Part shown: one piece after another, positions 43,341 to 53,363 of the stretch | Numbering within the stretch: position 1 is the stretch's first letter | How the letters are laid out: every line of letters starts with the position of its first letter | Origin: Leeuwenhoekiella blandensis MED217 | GTDB taxonomy: Bacteria; Bacteroidota; Bacteroidia; Flavobacteriales; Flavobacteriaceae | Direction of reading: 5' to 3' | DNA: 64,000 bases | NCBI RefSeq assembly: GCF_000152985.1 | Contig: NZ_CH672395.1 | Span: forward strand, 3,445,823 to 3,509,822 | Position numbers and translations under genes: made by a program | Notes under the pieces: generated by a model | Seen by the model: the letters and a program-made list of their open reading frames with translations, nothing else | What the model was told of the DNA's origin: nothing | Database searches by the model: none

Positions 43341-43380
43341 TCAATTACTTTTAAAGTATTAAAGAGGTGGTTTTCGCTGG
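43341..43380 (+). repeat. Weak IS1182-type right-end relic 5
   Basis: ATTCAATTACTTTTAAAGTATTAAAGAGGTGGTTTT resembles the last 45 bp of IS1182 and of relic 2, without the terminal GAGACAGACTG. Located directly before the next gene. Confidence 0.4.
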
Positions 43381-43394
43381 CACCAATTTGAGAA

Positions 43395-43841
43395 ATGACA
43401 AAATACATTAAAATATTTGTTCTGTTTTTAACTCTATCTGCTTGCGGACAAAATACGAATGGAATGAAAACACCTGAAAATGCAAATGAGAAATTTGCAG
43501 AATTTATCGCAAAGAAAAAGTTCATAGCTAAAAATCATTATGCTGGTATCGCTGACGAAAAAATGCGACCGATTTTTACAGAGAAAGTTAATCGTGCTGC
43601 TGCTGACTTTAAAAATGTAGCGGAATCTGAAAATCCGACTGAGAAAAAATATCAAGAGAAAATTAAAATTGGACTTTCAAGGTTTGCCGAGGTTTATATG
43701 GAATTGGACACTGAAGACCGAGAAAGAGTATGTACTTACTTTGAGGAATTAATGGACATTGTAGGTTTAGAAAGTTCAAATGGACAACTAAATAGATTTA
43801 TGTATGGTTTTGACCCAAACGAAATGACAAATAAAAATTAA
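43395..43841 (+). CDS. DUF4844-like lipoprotein
   Basis: 148 residues with a lipobox ending at Cys17 (LFLTLSAC). The helical mature part starts ANEKFAEFIAKKKFIAKNHYAGIADEKMRP, resembling DUF4844 proteins of Bacteroidota, which have no known function. Flanked on both sides by IS1182-type relics, so it may be a remnant of the same kind of mobile unit although no clear arms remain. Confidence 0.5.
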   Translation: MTKYIKIFVLFLTLSACGQNTNGMKTPENANEKFAEFIAKKKFIAKNHYAGIADEKMRPIFTEKVNRAAADFKNVAESENPTEKKYQEKIKIGLSRFAEVYMELDTEDRERVCTYFEELMDIVGLESSNGQLNRFMYGFDPNEMTNKN

Positions 43842-43891
43842 AAAACCTATGCACAGCTCCATATAAACACCTGATCATTCATCTTCGTTAC

Positions 43892-43968
43892 CTCAAAGAC
43901 TTTAGGTTGGATATCGCCCTGCTTCAACTAGTTTAAAATGCAAAGAGGTAGTTTTGAGCATTACTACC
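43892..43968 (+). repeat. IS1182-type right-end relic 6
   Basis: GGTTGGATATCGCCCTGCTTCAACTAGTTTAAAAT...GGTAGTTTTGAGCATTACTACCGTT aligns with the last 75 bp of IS1182, diverged. It marks the right edge of the disturbed region; the ordinary chromosome resumes with the AraC regulator. Confidence 0.6.
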
Positions 43969-44048
43969 GTTTCAATACTTCAAAATGCTAAAAACATCAA
44001 ACAAAAGAAGTTGTACCTTAGCCGTAACCTGAACGCGCAGCGCATTTC

Positions 44049-44879
44049 ATGAACAACCTCTTCCATATTTTCAAAGTTGATGCCCAAGAAGCACAACGCA
44101 TTGCTCAACTGCCTAATGCTCCGCATAATCACGATTTTGAGGAGTTATTGATCGGTATTGAAGGTCAACTGGAGCATTTTATAGATTTTGAAAATGTGAC
44201 CATCAACGCACCTTTTGTAAGTTTTGTGACCAAAAATAAAACGCATCGCGTGCTCCCAAAAGCGGTTGACGGCAAGTGTAGTATATGGGGCATTCGCTTT
44301 AAAAGTGAGTTTATCCCCGAAACTGCATTTCAGTTGTATGCCTTGTATCACAATCACGCCAATCTTGAGGTAGCAAATGCGCATACGTTTAAACGCTTGA
44401 TCACCCTCATCACTATGATGTATGAAGAGTATCAACAAGAACAGATTGATTATGCATTGATCCGGCAGCTGCTAAGTGTTCTATTGACGATGATCGAACG
44501 GGAGCGCAAGCAAAGTGACCCGGAAACCGCTTCTCAAAAAAACCAACAGATCGCCTTTGGTAACTTTCTACAAATCTTAGAAAAACACTACAAACAACCC
44601 CACGGGGTTGAGTTTTATGCCGAAAAACTCTTTATGACCTCCCGCAACCTCAATCTCATTTGCCACGCTATATTAGAACAAAGTGTCTCTGAGATCATTG
44701 AGACCCGAAAGCTCACCGAGGCTAAAAACCTTTTGATCACAACCGATCAAACTATCTCTGAGATCGCCTACCAGTTGGGCTATAAGGAAGGCTCCTACTT
44801 CTCGAAAGTCTTTAAGAAAAAGTCGGGACAGTCTCCCGGGGAATTCCGCGAGGAGATGAGAAACACGCTTATTTCCTAA
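44049..44879 (+). CDS. AraC-family transcriptional regulator
   Basis: 276 residues: an N-terminal cupin-like sensing domain (HNHDFEELLIGIEGQLEH...) and a C-terminal double helix-turn-helix (VEFYAEKLFMTSRNLNLICHAI and ISEIAYQLGYKEGSYFSKVFKKKSGQSPGEFR). It precedes the YceI and SnoaL-like genes on the same strand and probably controls them. Confidence 0.9.
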   Translation: MNNLFHIFKVDAQEAQRIAQLPNAPHNHDFEELLIGIEGQLEHFIDFENVTINAPFVSFVTKNKTHRVLPKAVDGKCSIWGIRFKSEFIPETAFQLYALYHNHANLEVANAHTFKRLITLITMMYEEYQQEQIDYALIRQLLSVLLTMIERERKQSDPETASQKNQQIAFGNFLQILEKHYKQPHGVEFYAEKLFMTSRNLNLICHAILEQSVSEIIETRKLTEAKNLLITTDQTISEIAYQLGYKEGSYFSKVFKKKSGQSPGEFREEMRNTLIS

Positions 44880-44964
44880 AATTACCCAACAGCTTCCGAA
44901 TAGTATAAAAGTCGGAGCACTATCGATTCTCATCTTTGTAGTCGTAATTAAAAACACTATAAAA

Positions 44965-45549
44965 ATGAAACGTTTAAACTTGATTGTCACAGCAATCTTT
45001 CTTTTTGGAGCATGGCTTTCAAATGCTCAGACACAACCTGAAATCTGGAAAAATGACCCGCCGCATTCACAGCTGTATTTTACAGTTACACACTTAGGAT
45101 TTAACAAGATCAGCGGAACTTTTGATGATACTGTTATCGAAGTAACCGCTACTGAAGCAGATTTTAGCGATGCGCGTTTTGAAGTAACAGCACAGACCAA
45201 TTCTATAAATACGTTAGTTGAAGCTCGAAACAACCACCTGAAAAGTGCCGACTTTTTTGATATTGAAACCTATCCTACGTTGACCTTTACCAGCACCAAC
45301 CTCAAGAAAAAAGGAAAAAATAAATACAAACTTACCGGTGATCTTACGATGCACGGCGTGACTAAACCGGTAACGCTAGATTTGGTTTACCAAGGTGAAA
45401 CCGTAAACCCAATGAGTTCAAAACAAACCATTGCCTTTAAAGCGACAGGAACTTTAAAACGTTCAGATTACGCCATAGGCGGAAGTTTTCCTGAAGCGAT
45501 CATTAGCGATGAAGTACACATAGAATTTAATGGCGAATTTGTGCAGTAA
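44965..45549 (+). CDS. YceI-family lipid-binding periplasmic protein
   Basis: 194 residues with a signal peptide (1-22). It has the YceI lipocalin-like barrel (DPPHSQLYFTVTHLGFNKISGTF...HLKSADFFDIETYPTLTFTS...GDLTMHGVTKPV). YceI proteins bind isoprenoid or fatty lipids. A -7-like CATCTTTG lies about 35 bp upstream. The SnoaL-like gene follows after 39 bp. Confidence 0.93.
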   Translation: MKRLNLIVTAIFLFGAWLSNAQTQPEIWKNDPPHSQLYFTVTHLGFNKISGTFDDTVIEVTATEADFSDARFEVTAQTNSINTLVEARNNHLKSADFFDIETYPTLTFTSTNLKKKGKNKYKLTGDLTMHGVTKPVTLDLVYQGETVNPMSSKQTIAFKATGTLKRSDYAIGGSFPEAIISDEVHIEFNGEFVQ

Positions 45550-45588
45550 GCCGGGTTCATTTCTATATCACTTCTTTAATATAAATCT

Positions 45589-46161
45589 ATGAAAACACTA
45601 CATAAACTAGTCGCTGTACTCGTATCAGGAACCTTCTTGGTAAGTTGTTCCGACACAAATTCTGAAGCCTTAGAAGCTAAAATAGCCTCACTCGAGACCG
45701 AATTGCAAGCCTATAAAGCTGCTGAATGTCTTACGCAAGAACGCCTTATAGCTTTTGACACCCTGGATTTTGAGTTTTATACCAATCAAAAGTGGGAGGG
45801 TTTTAGTCAAAGTCATACCGATGATATTGTGGTTTATAATGCCGACGGAAGCATTTCTAAAGGCTTATACCCTAACCATATCGACGATCTAAAACCTATG
45901 TTTGTTTTTGCTCCAGATACCAAAATAAAATTACATCCTGTAAAATTTGGCACCGGCGATTGGACCGCTGTGATCGGCGAGTTAGAAGGAACATTTACAG
46001 AACCTATGCCCATAGCTGCTGGTAAAAGCATTCCACCTACCGGTAAAAAATTCAAACTCAAAATGGCTACGATTGGCCATTGGGACGGCACCAAAATGAC
46101 CGAAGAATATTTGTTCTACGACAACTTATCCTTTATGAAGCAAATTGGCCTTGCAGAATAA
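45589..46161 (+). CDS. SnoaL-like (ester cyclase) lipoprotein
   Basis: 190 residues. Lipobox ending at Cys20 (SGTFLVSC), a short coiled-coil (SEALEAKIASLETELQAY), then a NTF2/SnoaL-like domain (LDFEFYTNQKWEGFSQSHTDDIVVYNADGS...KMTEEYLFYDNLSFMKQIGL). It is most likely cotranscribed with the YceI gene and ends at the terminator at 46194. Confidence 0.75.
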   Translation: MKTLHKLVAVLVSGTFLVSCSDTNSEALEAKIASLETELQAYKAAECLTQERLIAFDTLDFEFYTNQKWEGFSQSHTDDIVVYNADGSISKGLYPNHIDDLKPMFVFAPDTKIKLHPVKFGTGDWTAVIGELEGTFTEPMPIAAGKSIPPTGKKFKLKMATIGHWDGTKMTEEYLFYDNLSFMKQIGLAE

Positions 46162-46193
46162 GTCGGTTTCAAGATCAGCAACATAATACCCTA

Positions 46194-46232
46194 TAAAAGT
46201 GGACAGGCGAGTTGCCTGTCCGCTTTTATTAT
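46194..46232 (+). terminator. Rho-independent terminator
   Basis: AAAAGTGGACAGGC pairs with GCCTGTCCGCTTTT around a GAGTT loop. Confidence 0.88.
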
Positions 46233-46365
46233 TCAGAAGCAGGAAACTACCTCAAAACGATCATCAGATGCTTCGGTATAGGCAAAGCGATAGAAAATAC
46301 TATCTTTAGTACTGTAAATGAATTCTATACGAGCGTTTTACCTCGTAAAGACGTGCACTACACCT

Positions 46366-47121
46366 ATGATCAGCATCTTTAGAAAAATCAGACAGCAACT
46401 CGTATCTCAAAATAAATTCAGCAAGTATTTGATCTATGCGATCGGCGAAATCATACTCGTGGTTATTGGCATCCTGATCGCCTTAAAAATTGATAACTGG
46501 AACGAACGCATCCAACAGGATAAAGAAGAACTGAAAATCCTGAAGAGCTTACACAAGGCGATCACTATTAATATTGAAGAATTCCATACGACCTTTGATG
46601 CGCAGATCAACAGAAACGGAAGCCTGCAACAAGCCATCTTTACCGAAATTTCAAACCTGCCGCTTCCGCATCTTGATTCGTTGATCACTACCAATGTTAA
46701 AAACCATACCTTCGATCCTTCGACCGGTATTTACAATGCGATGATCAATTCGGGTAAGATCCAGTTGATCTCTAACGATTCGCTCAAGAACAAAATTTCC
46801 AAGCTTGATGACCGGGTAAAAGACTATCAGGAAAGTGAAGATGAGATCACCGCCTATACCAAAGCGCATTTAGAGACCTATTTTATAGACCACTACACCA
46901 TCGATCCCGAAGTTTTAGCCCGGCTGAGAGCACGCACAGAAGAAGAGAAAAAGACCGACAGCCTTGCTTACGTTCAGGTTTTCAATGCTCAAGAAGTCAA
47001 GAATATGTACATTTTATTGCTGAATAAAATGAGCGAAGTCATCACCAAAGGAGAAGACCTGGAAGCTGAATATACAAGCTTAGCCCAAGCCTTAAAAAAG
47101 GAAATAGCATTGAAGGATTGA
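46366..47121 (+). CDS. DUF6090 family membrane-anchored protein
   Basis: 251 residues from the ATG at 46366, the start that gives the family N-terminus (FRKIRQQLVSQNKFSKYLIYAIGEIILVVIGILIALKID). The single transmembrane helix (about 22-43) is followed by a long helical soluble part. DUF6090 proteins occur in multiple copies in flavobacteria; their function is unknown. A paralogue lies at 48915. Confidence 0.85.
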   Translation: MISIFRKIRQQLVSQNKFSKYLIYAIGEIILVVIGILIALKIDNWNERIQQDKEELKILKSLHKAITINIEEFHTTFDAQINRNGSLQQAIFTEISNLPLPHLDSLITTNVKNHTFDPSTGIYNAMINSGKIQLISNDSLKNKISKLDDRVKDYQESEDEITAYTKAHLETYFIDHYTIDPEVLARLRARTEEEKKTDSLAYVQVFNAQEVKNMYILLLNKMSEVITKGEDLEAEYTSLAQALKKEIALKD

Positions 47122-47337
47122 TGAAAACTTTGGCTTTCTGGTGATTCTTTCAAATGACAAAATTGAAAGTTTCGCTAAAAAATAATTCCGAACGATTTTC
47201 AACAAGCAATAAGGCTATAAATTATTCGGCATCAAATCGTTTCGTTTAACTGCTCTTACCACAGTATTTTCATTCTTAAATCGTGGCACGATTTTTTCGC
47301 TCTGAATTACAATCAAAAAACGAAAAAAACCAGTTAG

Positions 47338-48633
47338 ATGTTCAAAAAACTACACCTTAGCCTGCTTCTTTTCAGCCTTGCTTTACTTGTCGCCTCTTGT
47401 GAACGCGATGATGAGATGCTTCAGCAACCTGATTTCAGTATCAAGCCGTCGCTTAATTTTAAAATTGAAAGCAGCTATGCCAACGGCTGGATCAAAAATG
47501 CCCGCTATCAAAGTCTAGATGCTACTCCTACTGAAGTTTTTGAATATTACGAGAACGGGTACATCAAATCGGCTCAGGTGTACGCCAGCTACCCCAATCA
47601 ATATATGTATATGGAAATTAGCCGTAGTGAAGACAATTTGCCCTTATGGTCAAAATACTACCGCCCTGATGGTTCGTTATGGTTTAAAACCGAATATGTA
47701 GACGGACTGCCAAAACAAAAAACCATCATAGATGCTTCGGCCACTACTGTTTATGAATACGCAAACGGCGAACTTCAACAGATCACACGCACTGACGAAG
47801 TGGCAAACAGCAGTAGTACAACGACGTTCGATAGGGAAGCCAACACAAGACAGCTTAAAGTCGTACAAAATGACGAAGTTGTTCTGGATCAAGAATACCC
47901 TTACCACGAGGCTATGGGAGCCGGGATAGACACCAAAACGCATACGCCGCTGGGAAATCCTTTTAGTGGTGCTGAGACTTCGTATCTGCCGCTTAATCAA
48001 AGTTTTTCGCAAAGTGTTACTTGGGAGCGTGATGCAGACCCGATAAGTATGATGTTTCCGTATCGCTTGTTTGATGCGTTTTACAATCCCGGCAACTATT
48101 TTGCAACACAGTTTAGCGTTGCAACCCAATTGTATCAGTCGGTTATCGAGCAATATCCGGTTACCGAAAATGGAGTCCTGCTTGGTGGTGGCAAATATGA
48201 AGCAGGTATCGACCGGTTAGCAAATTCTTTTGAAATACGCGATTCTCTGGCTCAAGTTCGTGACAACGATCCTGAGCGTTACAAGCTTCAATACGGAAAT
48301 GAGTATCTGCATAAAATAGGCTACGGAAAGTATTTCTTTATTATTGGTGCCCTGCGCAACTTACCTACAGACGAGGCTGCCCAACGTGCGATCAAGGCAG
48401 CAGCACAGAAAAAACTCAACAGTGTCACCCAAGAAGGCATTAGTCTCACTGCTGAAGAAGAAGAGCTCTTGGCAAAAGTGTGGTTTGAAGTGAAGTTTTT
48501 TTCTACACTTAAATCCCACACCAACGGTGTTGTGATCGAGAGTGTAAATGATTATGAGCAAGCCTTGCAGGAGATCAATGATGCAGAACCTTCAGTCATC
48601 CAATTGGAGTATCGCAGCATCAACGATTTGTAA
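47338..48633 (+). CDS. Hypothetical lipoprotein
   Basis: 431 residues with a lipobox ending at Cys20 (LALLVASC). The first half has MORN-like/YD-like hairpins (FEYYENGYIKSAQVYAS, KYYRPDGSLWFKTEYVDG). The second half is helical. Probably anchored in the outer membrane or surface exposed. No enzymatic signature. Confidence 0.6.
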   Translation: MFKKLHLSLLLFSLALLVASCERDDEMLQQPDFSIKPSLNFKIESSYANGWIKNARYQSLDATPTEVFEYYENGYIKSAQVYASYPNQYMYMEISRSEDNLPLWSKYYRPDGSLWFKTEYVDGLPKQKTIIDASATTVYEYANGELQQITRTDEVANSSSTTTFDREANTRQLKVVQNDEVVLDQEYPYHEAMGAGIDTKTHTPLGNPFSGAETSYLPLNQSFSQSVTWERDADPISMMFPYRLFDAFYNPGNYFATQFSVATQLYQSVIEQYPVTENGVLLGGGKYEAGIDRLANSFEIRDSLAQVRDNDPERYKLQYGNEYLHKIGYGKYFFIIGALRNLPTDEAAQRAIKAAAQKKLNSVTQEGISLTAEEEELLAKVWFEVKFFSTLKSHTNGVVIESVNDYEQALQEINDAEPSVIQLEYRSINDL

Positions 48634-48684
48634 ACGGTAAAGCCGATGGCTTTCTTGGTTACAACAAACTCCGTAATTAGCTGA

Positions 48685-48813
48685 AGCAAAACGGCAAACA
48701 GCCTCATCTTCTACAACTTCCTCGAAGACAAAGAGCACGCTGACGCCTTACGCATCGCTGTAAATCATGTTTTTAAAAGCATCAACGACAAAAAACTAAG
48801 CCTAAGAACATAA
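48685..48813 (+). pseudogene. Remnant of a C-terminal coding region
   Basis: 42 open codons (SLIFYNFLEDKEHADALRIAVNHVFKSINDKK...) with typical protein composition, starting just after a TGA and without a start codon. It is probably the end of a decayed gene; family unknown. Confidence 0.25.
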
Positions 48814-48914
48814 AATGGACATTTCTAAAGCGCGTTTTTGAGCGTCTCCATTTCACTTAAAACACTATATTTGAGCTACATATAGCTTCACAAAACTGAA
48901 GCTACAACCTTGAT

Positions 48915-49682
48915 ATGAAGTTTTTCAGAAAGATCAGACTGAATTTACTTGCTAAGCAAAAGTTTTCAAAATATCTCATCTACGCACTTGGTGAGATCAT
49001 TCTGGTGGTGATCGGGATTTTGATCGCTCTGGCTATTGACAACAGCAACCAAAACCGGATCAACAACGACAATGAAAACATATATCTCTTAGGATTAGAA
49101 CAAGAATTTCAAGCAAGCAAAACGAAATTAACCGAATTGATCGCGGTAAATCAAACCAATTATTCAGGCTCCAAAAAGATTCTCAATTATATGCTCAATA
49201 CACAAAGCGCGCCTACAGAAGGTGAATTCTCGCGCTTATTGTACAACACGTTTTCTAAAGACATAAGATTTAATCCCAATAACTCGCTCTTACAGGAAAT
49301 GATCAATTCTGGTAATCTTAAAAACTTATCAGACCCTGAATTGCGAAAAAAGCTTACCAACTGGATTGCCACTTTAGAAGATATTTCAAGGCAAGAAAAT
49401 GACCTCAGCGTTCAGCGCGAGAAAGTATTGGATATGTTTAGAACCCATGATACCAGCTTACGTACTATTTTTGAGCAAACCGGCGTTAACGACATCCTTG
49501 AATTGCCAAAGAGCGCGACGAGCCTCAGCAACCTGCACTTATTAGAATCAACAACATTTGAAAATAACATTCTGATGTTTATGCTTACCAGTTACTCTAC
49601 AGAACAGGCACATTACCTACCGTTGCTTGACGATCTGGATACGATTCTATCCACAATCCAAAAGCAGATCAGACGGTCTTAA
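48915..49682 (+). CDS. DUF6090 family membrane-anchored protein
   Basis: 255 residues, paralogue of the gene at 46366, with the same N-terminal pattern (RLNLLAKQKFSKYLIYALGEIILVVIGILIAL) and a helical soluble domain. A TATATTTG box lies at 48866-48873 with TTTG 25 bp upstream, longer than the usual spacing. Confidence 0.85.
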   Translation: MKFFRKIRLNLLAKQKFSKYLIYALGEIILVVIGILIALAIDNSNQNRINNDNENIYLLGLEQEFQASKTKLTELIAVNQTNYSGSKKILNYMLNTQSAPTEGEFSRLLYNTFSKDIRFNPNNSLLQEMINSGNLKNLSDPELRKKLTNWIATLEDISRQENDLSVQREKVLDMFRTHDTSLRTIFEQTGVNDILELPKSATSLSNLHLLESTTFENNILMFMLTSYSTEQAHYLPLLDDLDTILSTIQKQIRRS

Positions 49683-49765
49683 AAAATACCTTCTACCTGA
49701 AAAAAGATTGAATTTTCCATACTTAAAACAAAAAAGAAGTCCATTTTTGCCCCCTTTACCTTATT

Positions 49766-50434
49766 ATGACAAATAATACCTCTCCAAGCAACAAGCTTCT
49801 TTTTTCAATTTTTATAGGGCTTTTCCTTTTAACCTTCAGTAATCTTAACGCACAATACAGCTGGACACAGGGTCAACTTCTACTTAAAAATGGAGACACC
49901 TTAAGTGGAGAAATCAGACTCCCTGTTGTTTCAAAAAACGTAGTGAATTTTGGTGGAAAAGAAAAAGTACGTTACCGTAAAACCTCTGAAGCTAAAACAA
50001 CAAAGTTTAAGGAAGAGGATGTTGCTAAGATTATCTTTCATAAAGACCAAAACACAGCTACCTTTATCTACGTCCCTACTTCCAAACGAAAAAAGGAAAT
50101 CTTTGAAATTGTTACTCGCGGAAAAGCAACGCTTTATGCCCGCAGAGTAAGTGTCTCCGGAGCTACTCCTATGTTTGGAGCAGCTGCAGCAACCGGAATG
50201 GGACCTCTTAATTACTGGAGCTATTCTTTTGACAACTACAATGAGTTTTATGTAATGCGTTCGGGAGAAACGGTCGCTTCTCCATTAATTACCATAAGGC
50301 TTTCACGTTCCTTTAGAAAACGAGCTATAGATTATTTTGACGACTGCTCATCCCTAACTCAAAAGTTGGAGCAAAAACTTTATGAGGAAGAAGACATAAA
50401 GACGGTTATTGAAACCTATAACGCTTGTGAATAA
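49766..50434 (+). CDS. Exported hypothetical protein
   Basis: 222 residues with a signal peptide (about 10-29, ending NLNAQ). The mature part starts WTQGQLLLKNGDTLSGEIRLP, a beta pattern common in Bacteroidota proteins of unknown function, and contains a Gly/Ala-rich hydrophobic patch (PMFGAAAATGMGPL). Confidence 0.55.
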   Translation: MTNNTSPSNKLLFSIFIGLFLLTFSNLNAQYSWTQGQLLLKNGDTLSGEIRLPVVSKNVVNFGGKEKVRYRKTSEAKTTKFKEEDVAKIIFHKDQNTATFIYVPTSKRKKEIFEIVTRGKATLYARRVSVSGATPMFGAAAATGMGPLNYWSYSFDNYNEFYVMRSGETVASPLITIRLSRSFRKRAIDYFDDCSSLTQKLEQKLYEEEDIKTVIETYNACE

Positions 50435-50779
50435 TTATAAACGTAGATGGTAATTATTTTTTTCGCCTTCTGTCTTAACCTTAGCATTCTCGCAAACTCC
50501 CTCAGAGCAAGCCTGTTTGCCGACAAGAGTAGGCCCATGAGGCATTGGTTGAAAACGACTTTTCAATTTCGAGGCATTCCGATAGTTATCGGGACGGAGT
50601 ATTAAATCCTTTGGCGGTGCCAATAAACTTCCAAATCCGGCAGGTAAGCTAAACAGTTCTTATTATATTCGGCGCCAAACGTAAACTATCTCCTAGATCG
50701 TGAGGTACGCGTTAGAAAAATATCAATTGCTAGGCATACTTCGGGGATTCAACCCCTGTGATGCCCATAAAACAAGCTA
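50435..50779. other. Intergenic region without convincing gene
   Basis: 345 bp. A minus-strand open frame of 62 codons exists but lacks family-like features. The sequence around 50500-50590 (CTCAGAGCAAGCCTGTTTGC, GCATTGGTTGAAAACGACTT) looks like a dispersed intergenic repeat; this cannot be checked here. Confidence 0.35.
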
Positions 50780-53293
50780 ATGGCTAAAGAAGGATATGTG
50801 GTCGTGCAAGGCGCCCGCCAGAATAATCTCAAGAATGTTTCTGTTGAAATTCCGCGGGATGCTCTCGTAGTGTTTACCGGTATTTCGGGCTCCGGAAAAT
50901 CATCCTTAGCCTTTGGCACCTTATACGCCGAAGCACAACGAAGGTATTTAGAGTCGGTTTCGCCCTACGCGCGCAGATTGTTCAACCAAATGCCCATTCC
51001 TGAAGTAGATGCTATTGACGGACTACCGCCTGCCGTAGCGCTACAGCAGCAACGCAGTTCGGGTTCTACCCGATCTACAGTAGGTTCGGTGACTACGCTT
51101 TCTAACTTGCTGCGTATGTTATATTCCCGCGCAGGAAACTATCCGGAAGGTCAAGAACTTTTATATGCCGACGCCTTCTCAACCAATACGCCCGAAGGAG
51201 CCTGCCCGGAGTGTCACGGTTTAGGAAAAGTGTATTCCGTAACCGAAAAAAGCTTGGTTCCTGACGATAGCTTAACTATTAGAGAACGGGCGATTGCTGC
51301 CTGGCCCAAAGCCTGGCAAGGCAAAAACCTGAGGGACATTCTGGTCACCTTGGGGTATGATGTAGATATCCCGTGGAAAGAACTTCCGCAGGAAGAAAAA
51401 GACTGGATTCTATTTACTGAAGAAACCCCTACCGTACCGGTCTTCCGTGATCGCAGTCCGCAAGAAGTACAGCAAGCGCTAAAGAACAACGAGCAACCCA
51501 GCTATAAAGGCACTTACACCAGCGCAAAAAATTACATTCTACACACCTATGCCAATTCGCCCAGCGCATCGATGAAAAAGCGCGTGTCTGAATATATGGT
51601 GGGCAGCACCTGCCCGACGTGTAACGGTAAACGCCTGCGCCCCGAATCACTTTCAGTAACTTTTGCAGGTTATGATATTGCCGAGATCGCTCAGCTTCCG
51701 CTAAAGCAATTGAATGCTATTTTCAAACCTTACAGTGAAGGTTCGGCTTCAGCATTAAAAAAACTGGCAAAAACCAATCAGGAAAAAGTTTTGGTCACCC
51801 AACGCATCGCCGAAGATTTTGTAAGCCGTATTGAAGTGCTGCTCGATCTTGGATTAGGTTATTTAGCACTCGACCGAAATACCCCAACGCTCTCTCCCGG
51901 AGAACATCAACGCCTGCGACTTGCTACACAAGTAAGAAGTAATTTATTTGGTGTTGTTTATGTTTTAGACGAACCTTCGGCAGGGTTGCATCCAGCAGAT
52001 ACGGCTGCTTTATTACGCACCTTAGCGATGCTGAAGGATGGCGGAAATTCAATTTTTGTGGTAGAACACGAACTCGATGTGGTACGCCAAGCCGACTGGA
52101 TCGTTGATGTAGGTCCAGACGCCGGCGAAGGTGGCGGCAGGATTTTGTACAGTGGCCCACCGGAAGGTTTAAAAGACTGCGCTGCTTCAAAAACAAGAGC
52201 GCATTTGTTTAATGAAAATCCTTTTCAGCAAACTTCACGTAAAAAACCTCAACATTGGCTCAAACTTGAAGGTGTCACGCGCAACAACCTTAACCAACTC
52301 GATGCGGCTTTTCCCATTGGGGCGCTGACCTCAGTTACCGGAGTTTCCGGTTCAGGGAAAAGTAGCTTGGTTAGTCAAGCGCTGGTAGAGTTAATGAAGA
52401 TACACTTAGGAAACCCGACTTCTGAAGAAAACGAAGAGTCCGAAGAACTCTTGCAACAGGAAACGGAACAGCCTCTTTCAGGAAGTATTACCGCAGGAAG
52501 CGAGCATCTCAAACGTATGGTGCTCGTAAATCAAAAACCCATAGGTAGAACGCCGCGTTCTAATCTTGCGACGTACACCGGACTTTTTGATACCGTACGC
52601 AAACTTTTTGCTAAGACCGATCTGGCAAAATCGAGAAAATACAAAGCCGGACGCTTTTCGTTTAATGTGGGTAAAGGCCGTTGCCCCAATTGTGAAGGAG
52701 AAGGTGCAGTAATGGTAGAATTGTTGTTTTTACCCAGCGTTTATGCGCCTTGTCCCGTATGTGATGGCACCCGCTACAATGCCGAAACTTTAGAAGTTAC
52801 CTACAACGATAAAAACATTGCCGAAGTACTGAATATGACCGTAACCGAGGCTACCGATTTCTTTAAGGCTGAAGCTCGGGTGCATCAACCGCTTCAATTG
52901 CTAGAGGATGTTGGCTTGGGGTATTTGCGTTTGGGACAACCCGCTACCGAACTTTCGGGTGGAGAAGCACAGCGTATCAAGTTGGCCAAAGAACTGCAAC
53001 GCCAAAACAATGGTAAAACACTATACGTACTTGACGAACCTACAACCGGCCTGCACCCTACCGATGTTGAAAAATTACAATTGCAACTCAATCATTTGGT
53101 GGAAGCAGGAAACACTGTAGTTCTTGTTGAGCACGATATGCAGGTGATTGCAGCAAGTGATTGGGTGATTGATATGGGACCCGGCGCAGGTGACGAAGGA
53201 GGTACTATTGTTATTGCCGGCACTCCCGAAGAAATTGCTGTAAGCAAGACAAGCAAGACAGCATCCTATCTGCAAGAGGTTTTAAGAGGATAA
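50780..53293 (+). CDS. UvrA2-like ABC excinuclease paralogue
   Basis: 837 residues, about 100 shorter than UvrA, as in the UvrA2/DrrC-like class linked to drug tolerance rather than UvrB-dependent repair. Two ABC domains: Walker [13 protein letters not shown] and [11 protein letters not shown]; signatures [12 protein letters not shown] (degenerate against SGGE) and [15 protein letters not shown]; Walker B regions [13 protein letters not shown] and [13 protein letters not shown]. Zinc-binding Cys pairs are at [14 protein letters not shown] and CPNCEGEG...CPVCDG. The UvrB-binding region appears reduced. Confidence 0.85.
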   Translation: MAKEGYVVVQGARQNNLKNVSVEIPRDALVVFTGISGSGKSSLAFGTLYAEAQRRYLESVSPYARRLFNQMPIPEVDAIDGLPPAVALQQQRSSGSTRSTVGSVTTLSNLLRMLYSRAGNYPEGQELLYADAFSTNTPEGACPECHGLGKVYSVTEKSLVPDDSLTIRERAIAAWPKAWQGKNLRDILVTLGYDVDIPWKELPQEEKDWILFTEETPTVPVFRDRSPQEVQQALKNNEQPSYKGTYTSAKNYILHTYANSPSASMKKRVSEYMVGSTCPTCNGKRLRPESLSVTFAGYDIAEIAQLPLKQLNAIFKPYSEGSASALKKLAKTNQEKVLVTQRIAEDFVSRIEVLLDLGLGYLALDRNTPTLSPGEHQRLRLATQVRSNLFGVVYVLDEPSAGLHPADTAALLRTLAMLKDGGNSIFVVEHELDVVRQADWIVDVGPDAGEGGGRILYSGPPEGLKDCAASKTRAHLFNENPFQQTSRKKPQHWLKLEGVTRNNLNQLDAAFPIGALTSVTGVSGSGKSSLVSQALVELMKIHLGNPTSEENEESEELLQQETEQPLSGSITAGSEHLKRMVLVNQKPIGRTPRSNLATYTGLFDTVRKLFAKTDLAKSRKYKAGRFSFNVGKGRCPNCEGEGAVMVELLFLPSVYAPCPVCDGTRYNAETLEVTYNDKNIAEVLNMTVTEATDFFKAEARVHQPLQLLEDVGLGYLRLGQPATELSGGEAQRIKLAKELQRQNNGKTLYVLDEPTTGLHPTDVEKLQLQLNHLVEAGNTVVLVEHDMQVIAASDWVIDMGPGAGDEGGTIVIAGTPEEIAVSKTSKTASYLQEVLRG

Positions 53294-53301
53294 TGCACTA
53301 C

Positions 53302-53360
53302 GGTCTTTATATTTTCTAAGTATCTTTAGTTGAAGAATTTTAAATCCAACTAAAGACCGC
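53302..53360 (+). promoter_or_regulatory. Mutually exclusive hairpins in the leader of the TSUP gene
   Basis: CAACTAAAGACCG (53348-53360) can pair either with TCTTTAGTTG (53324-53333, 10 bp perfect) or with CGGTCTTTA (53302-53310, 9 bp perfect). The alternatives share TAAAGA, immediately before the start codon. It could be a transcript-end hairpin for uvrA2 or a leader switch. Confidence 0.4.
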
Positions 53361-53363
53361 TTT

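Noticed and set aside
15676-44000. Integron integrase or other tyrosine/serine recombinase near the array
   Set aside because: No frame on either strand shows the Arg-His-Arg-Tyr or serine-recombinase signature; only IS transposases are present. It must lie outside the window or be absent.
50435-50623. Minus-strand 62-codon frame
   Set aside because: No start context, no family-like pattern; the sequence looks like a dispersed non-coding repeat.
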